Assembly (NCBI GenBank): GCA_964006375.1
Contig: OZ023269.1
Coordinates: forward strand, 130,068,809-130,132,808
Length of the DNA: 64,000 bases
Direction: 5' to 3'
From: Tillus elongatus
Taxonomy: Eukaryota; Arthropoda; Insecta; Coleoptera; Cleridae
Below, in pieces: positions 10,890 through 23,433 of this stretch. Numbering within the stretch: position 1 is the first letter of the stretch; every line of letters begins with the position of its first letter. The position numbers and the translations under genes are program-made. The notes below the pieces were generated by a model. It was not told the origin of the DNA and searched no databases. It worked only from the letters and a program-made list of their open reading frames with translations.

Positions 10890-12099
10890 TTGCCAGAAAA
10901 TTTGCCTTGTGGCCGAGGAAGGTTCTAAGCATGTTGCTGGAAAAAAATATCTAAAACCCTCATGCAGTCAACTGCAAATTTACCGAAATTACATTCTACT
11001 TCGTCGCCTATAATGTCTTTTTCAGATAATGTAGAATACAGAGCTAAATTAAATAGGTTCACTTGCATTTTCATTTATTTTTATATTACATTTATAAGCA
11101 CAATAAGCGTATAATTAAGGGAACCCTTAATTAACATTGCAGCAACACAAACTTGAAAAGTGGAGAAATTATTTACAGTATGTTAACAGTTATAAACTTG
11201 ATTTCATCATGTTACAGTAGTATTCTGATAATACAAAATGACATCTAACTGTATGCACACAACAGCTGGTGTGTTACGAGATGTGATGAAACGCCAAACT
11301 GACTGTACCACAGCATTAGCATAATATTATTATGCTGCCACATTATCATATCTCTCTAGTAATGGTATCATGTCAAAAACCTACACTAGAGGCTAAATTT
11401 CCAATTTCTTCTTTGTTTATGGTGTCTGTTTCTACTGTCCTAAATTTCCAATTTGATATTGTCAATAAATAACACTACCACACAATGACAAATGACAGCT
11501 GAGCTTCAGCACAGACGCAGTCTAACAAAGTTGTCGGATAGAGTAAATTATGATCGGAGGGATACCTAAGTTAAAAATCATGAGAAATGGGTAATTCGAA
11601 ATTTGCAGGTATTAAATACAGTATTTTTTAACTGACTGATAAAATTAAATTTTATAAAATGTTTTCTTTATTATCAGAAGTTGTAAAAATTTCATATGTT
11701 TATACATGAAAGGTTTAACTACATGAAATTTCTGAAGATCGGGCAATCCTGGTCAGCAACATCTTGACATCTGGCAATGGTTGTAACTTCCATTGTTTAG
11801 ATTTTATCTACAATTTATTTAAATAGCATAACAGTACAGGTGCTGTATTGCTCTGCCTTTGTCCAACATTGTAGATATTGCATTACAGAATTTGAAGTGA
11901 TGTCGAGGATTATTTTATTATTAATTTCGAATAACTTCATTTTTCTTTGATCAAAAGACTTGAAAATTGGTACACAACCACATCTCTGTATGTTCTTTTA
12001 AGTTGTAAATTTTCGTTCCAATCACTTAAACAATTTGAAAGCTATTGCGTTTAAAAAAATATATTTAATTTTTTGTTAGGAAAAACTATGTGTTAAGAT
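10890..12099. other. No recognised feature
   Basis: AT-rich, no supportable reading frame, RNA or repeat match. Confidence 0.55.
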
Positions 12100-12200
12100 C
12101 TGATGAACGAACTCATCCAAGCCATTAGCAAAGTAAGCGTAATTCCAAAATTTTCTCCAAATCAGTGAAATATTTTTTGGGTTATTGGTTGGATAAATTG
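12100..12200 (+). repeat. Rep-A tail fragment
   Basis: Resembles the Rep-A 3' part at 36410-36490: GAACGAACTCATCCAAGCCA, then AATCAGTGAAATATTTTTTG and GGTTATTGG. No (TA)n array follows. Confidence 0.5.
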
Positions 12201-12971
12201 TTGGATGAATATATTGGATAAAGTTTTATATTCAAAAGGTTAGATAAATAATAATAGTTTTTATTTCAACAACAGAAGAAAATACAAAATAAAGTACATT
12301 GTACTGTTTACAAATTAATGTTAACATTCCTTGTCTTTTTTAAAGAAATAGAGATTAATTTCATTGATTGCTGTTGCCCTTACTTCATGAAACTGGTCCA
12401 TACTTCATACAGACTTGGAGACTACTTCTCTGGCTTCACTGTTGGTTTTCGTTTTTGTAGGTGAAGGACGTAGCCAGCCCGTAAGCTAACTGGAGCAAGT
12501 GGCCCTTCTGAATTCTAGATGTTCTTCAACGTCTCTGTTACTGGTTTTGCTGCTTGATAGTATCCTCAGACAGAAAAAATTTGAATTAATACGAAATCAT
12601 GACAATTACAAATAAAGATCTGTTGCTATTTTATGATGTTATAATCAAAAAAATCTTTAAAAGTGAAAATAAAATAAAACAAATATGACGGATGACGCCT
12701 TTAAAATGTCTACGTGATGTATATCAATATTTAACATAAAGATGGAAGAAACCTATAACAGTAATAACTATAATAACAATTACAACAATAAAATAACTAA
12801 ACAAACACATTAATAAAGCAGACTATACAATGAAAATATCGACACACATCATGTCTTATAACAACTTTTTGGAAAAAATAGTTAGATTTATGTTGTCTGA
12901 TTTATTTAATTAGGAAGAAGAATATCTCAGAAATCCTAAATATTGTCGTGTATATGCTTTTTTACTTCTAA
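12201..12971. other. Mostly unrecognised; Rep-C fragment at 12362-12450
   Basis: At 12362-12450 the plus strand carries TTGATTGCTGTTGCCCTTAC and ACTACTTCTCTGGCTTCACT, a segment shared with 34968-35060 and, in part, 45008-45040 and 49510-49570. The rest shows nothing recognisable. Confidence 0.45.
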
Positions 12972-13214
12972 AGCTTAAAACAAGTCTAGTTTACACTTGT
13001 CATGACAAAAATGTTGTGGTTTTATGCCGTTATTTACTGTGGGTCTATGTTGGGTATCAATAATATGTTTTGCAAATGTAGATTTGTCAGCATGGTTATT
13101 TCTAAATGCAAAAATATGTTCTTTGTATCGGGTGATAAAATTTCTAGAAGTTTGATCGATGTAGATTGCGTTACGTGTGCATTTCACAAATTTTGAATAC
13201 CTATACAAATACAA
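12972..13214 (-). pseudogene. Penelope-like element GIY-YIG nuclease fragment
   Basis: The minus strand encodes about 79 residues resembling the C-terminal nuclease of Penelope-like retroelements: AIYIDQTSRNFITRYKEH, then DKSTFAKHIIDTQH. Family knowledge: GIY-YIG uses the second Tyr of YIG, an Arg and a Glu. Here YIG reads YID while Arg and the KEH motif remain. The RT part and the GIY half are missing, so it is a fragment. Confidence 0.75.
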
Positions 13215-13274
13215 AAGTAGCTTTTAAATCTTATAACATGACGCTTGATTTATTAGATTATTTCAAATAATTGA

Positions 13275-13690
13275 TTGGAAGTATTATCACAGATGATGGT
13301 AAGTGTAGGAAAGGTCTGAAGAGGATCGCGATGGCAAAATAAGCATTCAATAACCAAAGTACTGTTCTCACTAATAAACATTTTAACCTGTCCATGAGGA
13401 ACAAATGCAAGTCGTACGTGTATGGAGTATGGTAATGTATGGGGCGGAAACTTGGGCTGTAGTTAAGCAGGATATGAAGAGAATATAAGCTTTTGAAATG
13501 TAGACAAGAAAAATGTCAAAGACAGTGCAGGTTGATAGAAAGACGCTTCAAAGTTTGCTAGGAGAGGTGAACGAATAAAGAGGCTTGCTCAAAGAAATCG
13601 AGAAGAAGCTAAAATTTATTGGTCATATTATAAGACATAATAACTTCCCGATAACATTATTTGAAGGACATACGAGTACTTGAAATGTAC
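13275..13690 (+). pseudogene. LINE RT C-terminal remnant (LINE3-like)
   Basis: Reading across frames gives GSIITDDGKCRKGLKRIAMA, STVLTNKHFNLSMRNKCKSY, LLKEIEKKLKFIGHIIRH: the thumb and post-RT region common in insect LINE ORFs. Stops and frameshifts are dense. It abuts the stop codon of the THAP/P-type gene on the other strand, leaving that gene almost no 3' flank. Confidence 0.7.
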
Positions 13691-13696
13691 ACTGAA

Positions 13697-16600
13697 TTAT
13701 TGGCCCTTAAATAAGAGAAGTTTGTTATAAACAGCCCTTAAACTTCTACTTTTATCAAATAGATTTTTGTTATAATGATGTATTCTAATAGAAACATACA
13801 TAGATGATATTAGTTTAATTAGATGGCCATAATGGCAAGTCAAAAGATTTTGTTCTCGAAAGTGAACTTCAAGTTTTTTAAATATGCTGTTTTGGTTTAT
13901 TATAGTTTTTAATATTCGCATGTTTATTTCCTTTACATTTATAATCACCGCAGATTCATTTAAGTATGTTTGAAGAACTTTTTCTGCAATAGTGCAAATA
14001 GATATTACATCGTCAGATGGGTATGTGAGGAGTTGACCTTTGTCTTTCTGATCTATAAACGATGTTAATAACGCAGACCTCTCCCCAACAAGTTCACCCG
14101 CGCATTCTTCGCATCTCAGAGCTTTTGTTATTTTCCTTACTACATAGCCAGATATATATGTCACGACTTCTTTCTTAAACTCTGATATATTCATATCTAA
14201 TATTTGAAGAACTGTGTCGTCGTCAAAATTATCTATTTGACTCATGTCTTCATCTGGTTCTTCAGATATTCGTTCTCGCCCACAAGTTTTATTTATTACC
14301 TCAATGGGTGACAGAATAGGAATTGCTTCCAAAGGGATACAATTTCCTTTAAATGAATCTTTTAATTCAAGATGCACCATCATCCTTTTATATGCACTTT
14401 TAAATTGCTTTGCTGATGGGTTATTGTTATAGCCTCCCATGGATCTAATTTGCCCAAAAAAAAGCTCAATATGATCCTGACTGATTTTGTAAGTGGGAAA
14501 ATACAGCAAAAAATTATTGTCGGCAATTAAAGTTTTATAAACAAATTGCAAACTTTGTATGCAAAATAAAAAGCCAATTATACCCATTTTTCTACCACTC
14601 TCACACAGGAGCGTTCCATCAATTATCCTAAGTGACGTTAAATATTGTGATAGCTCTCTTAAAAATACATTAATGTTTAAAAATTTTCTGCGTTTATTGC
14701 TTTCTTAAAATCTGAATTGTTTAAATTTCTAGAATTAAGAATGTCAAATAAATTGTTTATAAGTCGGATAAATTTCACAGTTCCCTCACATTCTTTGAAC
14801 TCCTCAAGATGTAAAACTTCATTGCAATATTCCAAAGAATGTGCCACTGAGTGGCTAAAAAGTTGTGTGGCTAATTTAACCTTCATTTTTTGATTTGTAT
14901 AAAATATATGCGATTTTCTTAATTTATTTGCCAAATGAACGCCCTCCTGATCCTGTAACTCATTTAATTTTACTAAATAATCCCACTTTATATTTTCCCC
15001 ATTCTCATCAATTATTAATTTTTTATCGCCTAATGTGTTTCTTATCAGTTTGATCATATGACATGGATCAAAAAAGACTGCAATTTTCCTACCTGAACTA
15101 GGATCAACAAACGTAGAGTTAATGTTCCTCCAATTCAAATCGCAGCCAAGTTCTTTTGCTAACGTTAGGTTATTTGTTGCCCCATCAAAAGTTATTGAGA
15201 CCACGTATATGCCCGACTCATTTAGTAGCGTTAAACACTGTAATACCAAATTTTGTTTTTGTGTACCCCTTAAAGAGTCGATTAAAAAATATCCAAGAGG
15301 AAGCTTCCATGATTGATTAATGCTAACAAGCATAAAAACAAGAGCTTCCTTGGCTACAGGGTTACAATCGGTCTCAAGATTTGTACCAAAATCTACAAAC
15401 CCATAATATTTTACCCCATCCCATTCTATATGTTGGCGAATTGCCATCTCATCTATGACTAAAGAACATATAAGTTTTCCATCTGTGCTTTCTGATTTTG
15501 ACTTTAATAAGTTGAACACCTCTGACGTAAAACCAGCTTCCCCATTAACGCTTTGATACCATCTAGATATAGTTTTTGGATGAGGAAGAGCCGAGTTAAA
15601 TGTGTTTCTGACAAAACTGTAAGCTTTGGGAGAGTAATAATGCAGCGTAAGAGAAAAAGCTTTAAGTTGATTTTCATACTTATGTTTACGACCTAATTGT
15701 CTTTGTAAAAATTCTTCATTAGGTCCTATTTGCATTAATGTTTCTAATGTTTCGTCGGTTACTTTACCTTTTAGTTGTTTGATTATATTCGCAAGGGTTG
15801 CTGTTCTCTTCTTATAATGATGAACACTACTGCTGAGCCGTTTAATTTTTTTTCGTGCATCGAATAACTGCTTCTTCAGTTTACGTTTGCGCGGTGTAAC
15901 AACCTATAAAAAATGTTCAATGATAAACCATTTATTTTCTCAAGTAAAATGAATATATAAACAAAATTTCCAACAACACATTTTGGTTAATAGTGGTTGA
16001 GATAAATTGCAAAACAGTTGTTTCTAACTTATTTAATCATGGACTATACAAACTTAAACACCATATAAAATGTGATGGAATAACATATTAGGTTTTTTAA
16101 AATTATACTGATTTCATAAACGGCAAAAACTGAATTTAACTCACCATTTCCTTCAAAGTGGGTGGCATTGAAGGTGTTTTCATTTCAGCAAATCCTAAAC
16201 TACTAAACGATCTTTGCGGTACCTCTACAACAGTTTTCTCTTCATAAAAACCAGCACTTGTTGATGGCCGAGAATAATCCATTACAGGTACATTGCTACC
16301 AGACCAAGTACTAGTTGACGGGTCAGCTGCAAATGGCACATTGATAGCAGTTATATCAGTCATTGGCTGCTCGCCAAAAACGACTTGTGTTGATGGCTTG
16401 TTTGTTACCTGCATAAATAAATTTGAAACGAATACCATTAATGTAAATTTGCAGGGCTAATTAAATTACGATAAATATCATAACAATATATTACGTGAAT
16501 GTAATTAGTAGCATAGTTACTAGAGATGAGCGATATATAGCTACCGGTGATTTAATCGCTTCTATTAAAAGATCGCTGTTAGCAGCTGTTATTAAAACAC

Positions 16601-17181
16601 AAAACAACAGCGATTGTGAAAACCGAGATTTACACAAATCATTAGAGTAATTATTTCTATGAAATTCATCTTATACTAAAAACTCCATGACAAACAGCAA
16701 TTGCTGTATTCATAATACACGCAATCGCAGTTTGTGCGAGCGAGTAGAAGTATCTGTATACTTTCCTTCTCGCCAGTATTAGAATACAACATTTCTCCTT
16801 TTCTTATAGGTAGAAAACGAAAAACTCATGATACAAATAACGCGAGATATGATAATGAGACTATCTATTTTTAGAACCGTCACGCGCATGGCGTCATGTG
16901 GTGAGTCCAATGCAATAATAATATGCTGTCGTACAGTGGAGTTTGACGTTTCATCACAACCCCTTAACAAATTAGGTATTTTACTGATATTTGAGTGCAT
17001 ACAGCTGGAATTAATTTTTTAAGATCAGAATACTATACTATGATTATGTGACATGATGATCAAATCAAGTTTATGAATGTTAACGCCCCCTGTAAATGTC
17101 TACGAACGTCTTCTCTACTTTTTAAGTTTGTGTGTGTATCACCAATGCTAATTCAGGGCTCCCCTTAATTATTATACTTCA

Positions 17182-17271
<90 letters not shown>

Positions 17272-17838
17272 ATAAAAAAATGGAATGGAATGTAACTTCA
17301 ACCACATTAAACTGACGTATAGAAACTTTTTGATTGCGAATGACTTTGTGTTAAGTGTGTAGTTGGCCTTCTATAACGTTACTCACCATGTGATGTCATA
17401 GGAGGGGACGGGGCATATGCGCAATATCATATATCTTGTAAGTCATTATATCATGGAAAAACCTGCTGAATCTAAAATTAAAGCAGCACCGAACTGTAGC
17501 ATATATATGCCTTCCAACTTTTTCATTATATTAAAATAAAAATAATATGTAGATTTCTCTCATCGTATATTCTTGTAATATGCTAATTTTATAGAACTTC
17601 TATTAATAGTAAAAATCTGAGTAGTTTTAAAATTAATATAATTTAAAAGCTATCTGAAGATCATATTGTGGTTTCAATTAAGCGGTTAACACTAACACCT
17701 TGTAAGTGTTTAAAATAATAGCATACGCACATGCAGCATTGTAAATGGCTAAACCACAATCGCAGTAGCTGTTTAAAGTCCCTGTTATTTAAAAATAGCC
17801 ATCACTGATAGCAGTGCCATTGAAAAACCGCTGTTTGG

Positions 17839-17921
<83 letters not shown>

Positions 17922-18559
17922 TAATAGTTACATAAATTAATAACCTTGATTCAGTACTTACCAATACAGGTATAGAACTTTTTTTTAAGTATACTGCAAA
18001 AGGTGATTTTTCTAAATCATAAGATTCCTCGGTAAAATGTAAATTGCACACATTTGAGTTCATAAAAATATCTTCATCGCTTAAATTTAATGCTCGTTTC
18101 CAAGCCTCGTATCTTTCACCAGCTTTGGGAAATCTGAAAATAATATCTCGAATTATCTACTTTATCAGTGACTGAACCTCTAGAAAGATGCAGTAATAGA
18201 TAAAACGAAACTATTCTACTTTTTTTCTGCTTCTACTGGAACTACATAGGTAAATACATCTAATTCAAATAATAATTGCCAAACAAAATGCTTAATTTCA
18301 TTACAAATATTCAATAAATAATGCATTATTAAGATTTTATTTCTTAAAAAAACACAATTGACAATAATAAATGCTAAAGATTTAACAAAAGCAATACAAT
18401 GTGTAAATACGGACCTGTGAAAACCAATAAACATTTGGCGCCAAACAAGGAAACAGAAGACATGTAAACAACTTACCGAAATAAATGCACAGTTGCTTTA
18501 TCCTTTTCATAATTGGCACTTTTATTGTACATACAGTTCTTCACAATACACCTTGGCAT
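13697..18559 (-). CDS. THAP-domain P-element-type transposase (THAP9-like), four exons, one frameshift
   Basis: Proposed exons: 18559-18477, 18133-17962, 16408-16145 and 15903-13697, with GT-AG junctions and consistent phases (2, 0, 0); about 908 residues, as in P/THAP9 transposases. Residues 1-85 form a THAP DNA-binding zinc finger: C4, C9, C57, H60, plus P30, W39, F61 and P83. Exon 4 opens with a basic, likely coiled-coil stretch. The RNase H-like core has D in LVIDEMAIR, D in ITFDGATNN, D in LFDILNSR and E in QDHIELFFG, spaced 89, 147 and 93, close to the D230/D303/D444/E531 spacing known for Drosophila P (73, 141, 87). One missing base in a T-run near 14680 shifts the frame; otherwise it is open. 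No terminal inverted repeats were found, and a LINE remnant abuts the stop, so it may be immobile or domesticated. Confidence 0.85.
17184..17269. repeat. (TA)n array in intron 2
   Basis: Pure TA dinucleotide repeat of about 43 units inside the 1.55-kb second intron of the THAP/P-type gene. Confidence 0.97.
17840..17918. repeat. (TA)n array in intron 2, near exon 2
   Basis: Pure TA repeat of about 39 units, starting about 45 bases inside intron 2 from the exon 2 donor. Confidence 0.97.
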
Positions 18560-18699
18560 TTTTTAACTTTTACACTCTTAAAACACTGCTAAAAAACGGC
18601 AAAACACACAAGATAACCTCTAATCGCAAATCAACAAACACTTCAAATACTTGTTGACAGCTGACAATAACTTCAAGAGCGGTTGGGGGAACGAATCAA

Positions 18700-21600
18700 A
18701 ACAAAACACATTAGCGCGTTATTCAAAATTTTGTTTGTGATTGGACGGTGACAGGAGTGGGAAATCGACAGGCTGCAAACTCGGCTTTGTTCCCTCTAAC
18801 ATATACAACCTCTTTGGTTGGGACATAAGATACCTGATCACCGTTTTGCACCCTTCTATTCATTCTGCGTACACTTTATTATTTAGAAATGTTCTCCTAT
18901 ATGCGGTTTTATTATACTGCATAATTCATTTTCTGTGATATCGATGCCGAGCTTAGAACCGGCTATCTATACCTACTTTATTAAGCCTAATCTATTTAAA
19001 AAATCACATTCTTCTTAGTTGAGTAAATAGTTTTATACCATGTTTTGTTACCTCCTTCAAACAAAAACTTGTAGAAACCGTGATATGTGGTGATTGACCC
19101 CAGGTGGATATAGATCTGCTCAATGGTGATGTCATTCATTTAGATTGGCAATATTTTTAGGAGGTTGACAGATCTGGATGTAGTTGGATACTCACGTTCT
19201 TTCTTTGTTTCTTTCGCACTGCCTGGAGTCCTATATTTGTGGGCGCCCCAGACTAGTACCAGGTAATATTGAAATTTAGATATCTAGATAATCGTTAGTA
19301 AGAATATATAGTTTGTGCTGATGCCAAAAGAAAGGAGAAGTTAGGGAGGAATTTCTCTTTAATCAAACAGATATGTTAATACAACAAAGTATATAAATTT
19401 ATTCATATAAATTAAATTTTGAATAGCAAACAAAATGAAATGAAAATGGTTGGTAGATCTCAAATAAACATTAATTGCACACAAATAAAAATCAGATAAA
19501 CAGCAAGAACTTCAAGAAGAAGAAATTATCAATTCACTTACATATGAGAAAACAATAAGATAAAGATGGTTACATGTTACTAAAATACTGATGTTAGCCA
19601 CTTGAGCTTTATATGTAAGATGAAATACTGTATTTTACAGCTAAAAATCAAACACAAATTAGTTATATGGCTTGACGTTTGTCACTCAATTCGGTTAATT
19701 CTTTAACTGACTAGTTCTTTGAGTGAGACTCCATAAAAAATATATTCCTACATGAAATTTCTACGTTAATTATTGATAATAATAGATATTAAAAAGAATG
19801 TACAGGTTAGATATTTTACAGACAAAATTAGCTAATTACAATTTCAAAAACTATATGTTTAAATTCACAGATAAAATTCAACAGATTAAACAGGAAATTT
19901 ACAGTTATTCTTATAGCATCTCGCTATATTTGTTTACGTCATATTGGAAAGTTCAAGTTATAAGGCTTCAGATATTAGATTGCTGCATAAAAATTGTGCC
20001 GGTTCAGAGAAAAAGAGCTACACAGACTCACCAAATGTTCCTGTATTGCATTACCTGATGACCCTATGAAGATGCCTTCTAAGTGGGATCAACTATAAGT
20101 GCCTGATACAGGTTCCAGACTCCGATAAAAGAGGAAAAGCTGGGGAACACGAGTAGTACTTCCCATTAGCGGTTATTGCTCCAATACTATAAGACCATTT
20201 GACACCTATGTCGATATTCTGAATTCGCTTGACGGAAACTTTGCAAATCGCAATTAAAACGTGAATTGGCCCAAGTGAAATTAACTGCCAATTGACTTAA
20301 AGATTGGTAATAACCAGGAACTCTTTATGATTAAGGCAATAAATCAACAGGTCGGAACTAAGAATCACACTAACATATAGAACTCGCGTTCTATATGCTA
20401 AATACAATGTTTATTTAAACTCGAAAACCGCGTAAATGATTTTTAACAATCACTGACAATTATTATTAGATGGTATAGATAACAGAAAGGGTTTTATCAC
20501 CTATTTTTAGGATAAAATTTAACCACCGCGGCTCAAAGGTGTTCACACGACAACGTCCCAGCTGAGACTCCTTGCTAGTTCTGCAATTCCTAACTGCTGC
20601 ACGCAAAAATTCTCACCGTGACCGTTGGTGGCTGTGCGCGAGCTCTTTCTAGCCTCCACTCTTCGAATGAAATAAAACGATACCTCCAATCGGTGGCGAA
20701 GTCACGACGTCTTCTATATACACCTTTACAGTAATTGACTCGTCCGTTCGTTTGGTAACCGATTTTCTATTTATCATCATGATTACGTCAGCTTCTATTA
20801 TTTACCTAGAATCTCAGAGCAATAGAGATATTCATTTTCCCCAACAAAACTGCAACGTTTTTCAATATTTAGATTTCGACGCATTTTATAGGGAATTCAG
20901 TACGGTTCTTACGATACAGAATTTCTTAGCGAATTTTCATCAAATTATTTTGAACCCAAAACTTGAAATATTTAATATAAACAGGATTTTTGGTATTATT
21001 TAGATATTTAGGGGCTTTTTAAGTGTATTTTGAACCAGTAATGATTCCAGATAAGAAGTGAATCGTTTTTATGGCGAGCTTAAAAAACACAAATGTAACC
21101 TCTCTTCTAGTATTTTGCTAACTCCACCTAATTCAAAATCGCGAATACTTTTTATTTTAAAAAGAGTGTCTGCCGTTATTATTCGACCAACCCTGAAGAT
21201 GGAAACTACCTTCAAATAGACTTAAGAAATATCAGATATACAGTCTAGATTCATTTTTTCGTTAACCTCAAAGATTTTAAAATGGCGGCCAATCTGTGTG
21301 TACCTAAAACAATTATATAAACATTGTAACTTTAAAACGTCTTGACCTAATAACTTCAGTTTTGCTATCTTTAATCCTTGCAACAGTGAAATATAGTGGT
21401 TAAAAATTAGGCAGGATTGGTTTACTTCAAGACTATTTTTTTGATAATAAATACTCAGTCTACTAAAATGCCGAATGCAACCAGCATCTTTTATTATATT
21501 CTTATGTTTATTAAAATTTTGAGATCAATTGTGCTTAAGCACTATGAGACAATAAGAAAATGTAAACAATTATAACAAATAAATTTAGACTTATACTGAA

Positions 21601-22400
21601 AATTAATAATTGATCATCGAATAAATACTGGATAGAATTAATGTTGGAGACAATTATGACATAAATGTTATTATAAAGCGCGCAGTTAAAAGAAACGGAG
21701 GAAAAATTAATATGTGGTATACACTTGAGTTTAAACGATTTAAATAAAGTACTTATTTGTTTTTATCTATATTTTTTTAAATGTGACCCCATTTGCCGTC
21801 TTCACAATAACGACCTCTAGTGGCATAATAAAGAACTGGTAAGAGGCTCGTTTTGCGAATACGAATGAAACTAATAATAATAAGAAGGAAGCTCCTCTGT
21901 AGAGGCATTTACTTTCACTGTAGGATGCGAATTCCATGAAAACCAACGATGCCACGTTTTGAATTAGAATATATCGACTCTTGAGATCTTAGAAATACCC
22001 TAACTGGTATAGAAACGCGAATTCTTTTAGACTTAACGAGGCAAAGACAAAAATTAGGACATCTAAACATGTACAGGGAATTAAGAGCGCCGTTAAGAGC
22101 TTCTAAAGACTTACGGAAGTTTATTTCAGTCATTAACCATGCACTAAAGATAAGTCGTTTCGGATGCCACTATTTACAAATATTTAAAACTGTTTGTGCA
22201 TTATTTGCAAATATTTGGGTAACCCAAACGCAGTAAAATTGAGAGTAGTATTTACGCAAAAGTTATACGTTAACAAATCCACATCAACAAAGTCTTTTGT
22301 TAATTTAATTTAAAAATTAGTATGAAAGATTATGTTCTTTACTAGAAACGTTATCTTTCAAATAGATAGATGTCATTGATAAGTATACATATGTACTTTT
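18700..22400. other. No recognised feature (3.7 kb)
   Basis: AT-rich sequence with scattered short frames. I see no domain, tRNA-like fold, TA array or match to the repeat families named elsewhere. An old, decayed element cannot be excluded. Confidence 0.55.
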
Positions 22401-23352
22401 TTATATTTCAACAACACACCAAGAGGGCTTACAGCCTAAATACTATCGTACCGTGGGTGTCGACAAGGAGGAAAAAAGAGGCAACTTGTTAATTCTGAAC
22501 TTGAAGGTTTGGAGGAGAAGGAAAAATATGTGCCGGCAAGGAATTCCACAACTTGGAAGTCCTTGGGACAAAAGGGCGGACATAACAAGATCTTCTATGT
22601 TTGGTGACCTGGACAGTAAAAGGGTGCATTCGCTCTGTTCCCCTGGTAGATCTGTTGGGGGTAGCAGGTGGAGGAACTATGGAAGAAAGCTCCTTTGAGC
22701 AGTGCCCGTGCAGATATCTATAAAAGAGAGAGAGAGGTCACCAACGGCACGTCGGTGTGCAAGGGATGGCAGTCTTTGGGTGAGGGTAGGGTCACCGATG
22801 AGACGTATAGCTCTCTGCTGAATGGAGTCCAGGATAGCGAGTGTAGAAGCGGCAGCTGCACCCCAGATGTGGAAGCAGTATTCGAGGTTTGGCCTTATTT
22901 GTGAAGTATATAAGGTATAGAGATTATCTGGTGAAAAGTATTTGCAAGCCCGGAAGAGGACACCCAATTTCTTAACAGCGGCTTCTCCAATTGATGTAAC
23001 ATGTTGGTGCCAATTGAGATTTCGATCCACAGAAATGCCAACAAGTGAAAAGGATTTATTACTTTGAATAACTTGGTTGTATATTGTGATGGGTCTAGGG
23101 CTGGTGTATCTCTTATGAGAAAGAAAGCAAAAGTGAGATTTGGTGGGGTTGAATTTTACAAGATTTCTACTTGCCCAGTCTAATATTTTTTGGAGATCCA
23201 CGGAGACAGAACCCTCCATGAGTCTGCGTGCCTCATCTAATTGGGCTGATTAATAATATTGTATATTTGAGTGGAGGGTGCTGTCGTCCGCGTAACTGTG
23301 AACTAGGTTCGATGTGCTAGAGAGGAGGTCATTGTCGTGGAGAAGAAACAAA

Positions 23353-23353
<1 letters not shown>
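22401..23353 (-). pseudogene. LINE2 copy, 3' half
   Basis: A 180-codon frame (22677-23219, minus) covers the RT thumb and C-terminus: LQKILDWASRNLVKFNPTKS, VGISVDRNLNWHQHVTSI, LEYCFHIWGA, ending TAQRSFLP. Upstream of it the minus strand keeps a broken stretch toward the YADD region. The 3' terminus (GTGTGTTGTTGAAAT) is at about 22420-22402. The 5' end is cut at 23353, exactly where a (TA)n array begins. Confidence 0.87.

Positions 23354-23429
<76 letters not shown>
23354..23429. repeat. (TA)n array, left flank of DD41D transposon
   Basis: About 38 TA units between a LINE2 copy and the DD41D element. Confidence 0.97.

Positions 23430-23433
<4 letters not shown>

Noticed and set aside
16500..17840. 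A separate transposon inside intron 2 of the P-type gene
   Set aside because: Only short similar words (CAGCGATTGTG-like) near both sides; no convincing inverted ends or coding remnant.
17839..18063. Frames reading YIYIYI through TA arrays, here and at 25197, 30230, 37940, 42296, 44455 and others
   Set aside because: TA repeats have no stop in most frames; only the exon 2 part of the first is real.
19196..20760. LTR retrotransposon remnant
   Set aside because: A GGGCGCC-like word occurs, but there are no direct long repeats, gag, protease or integrase motifs.
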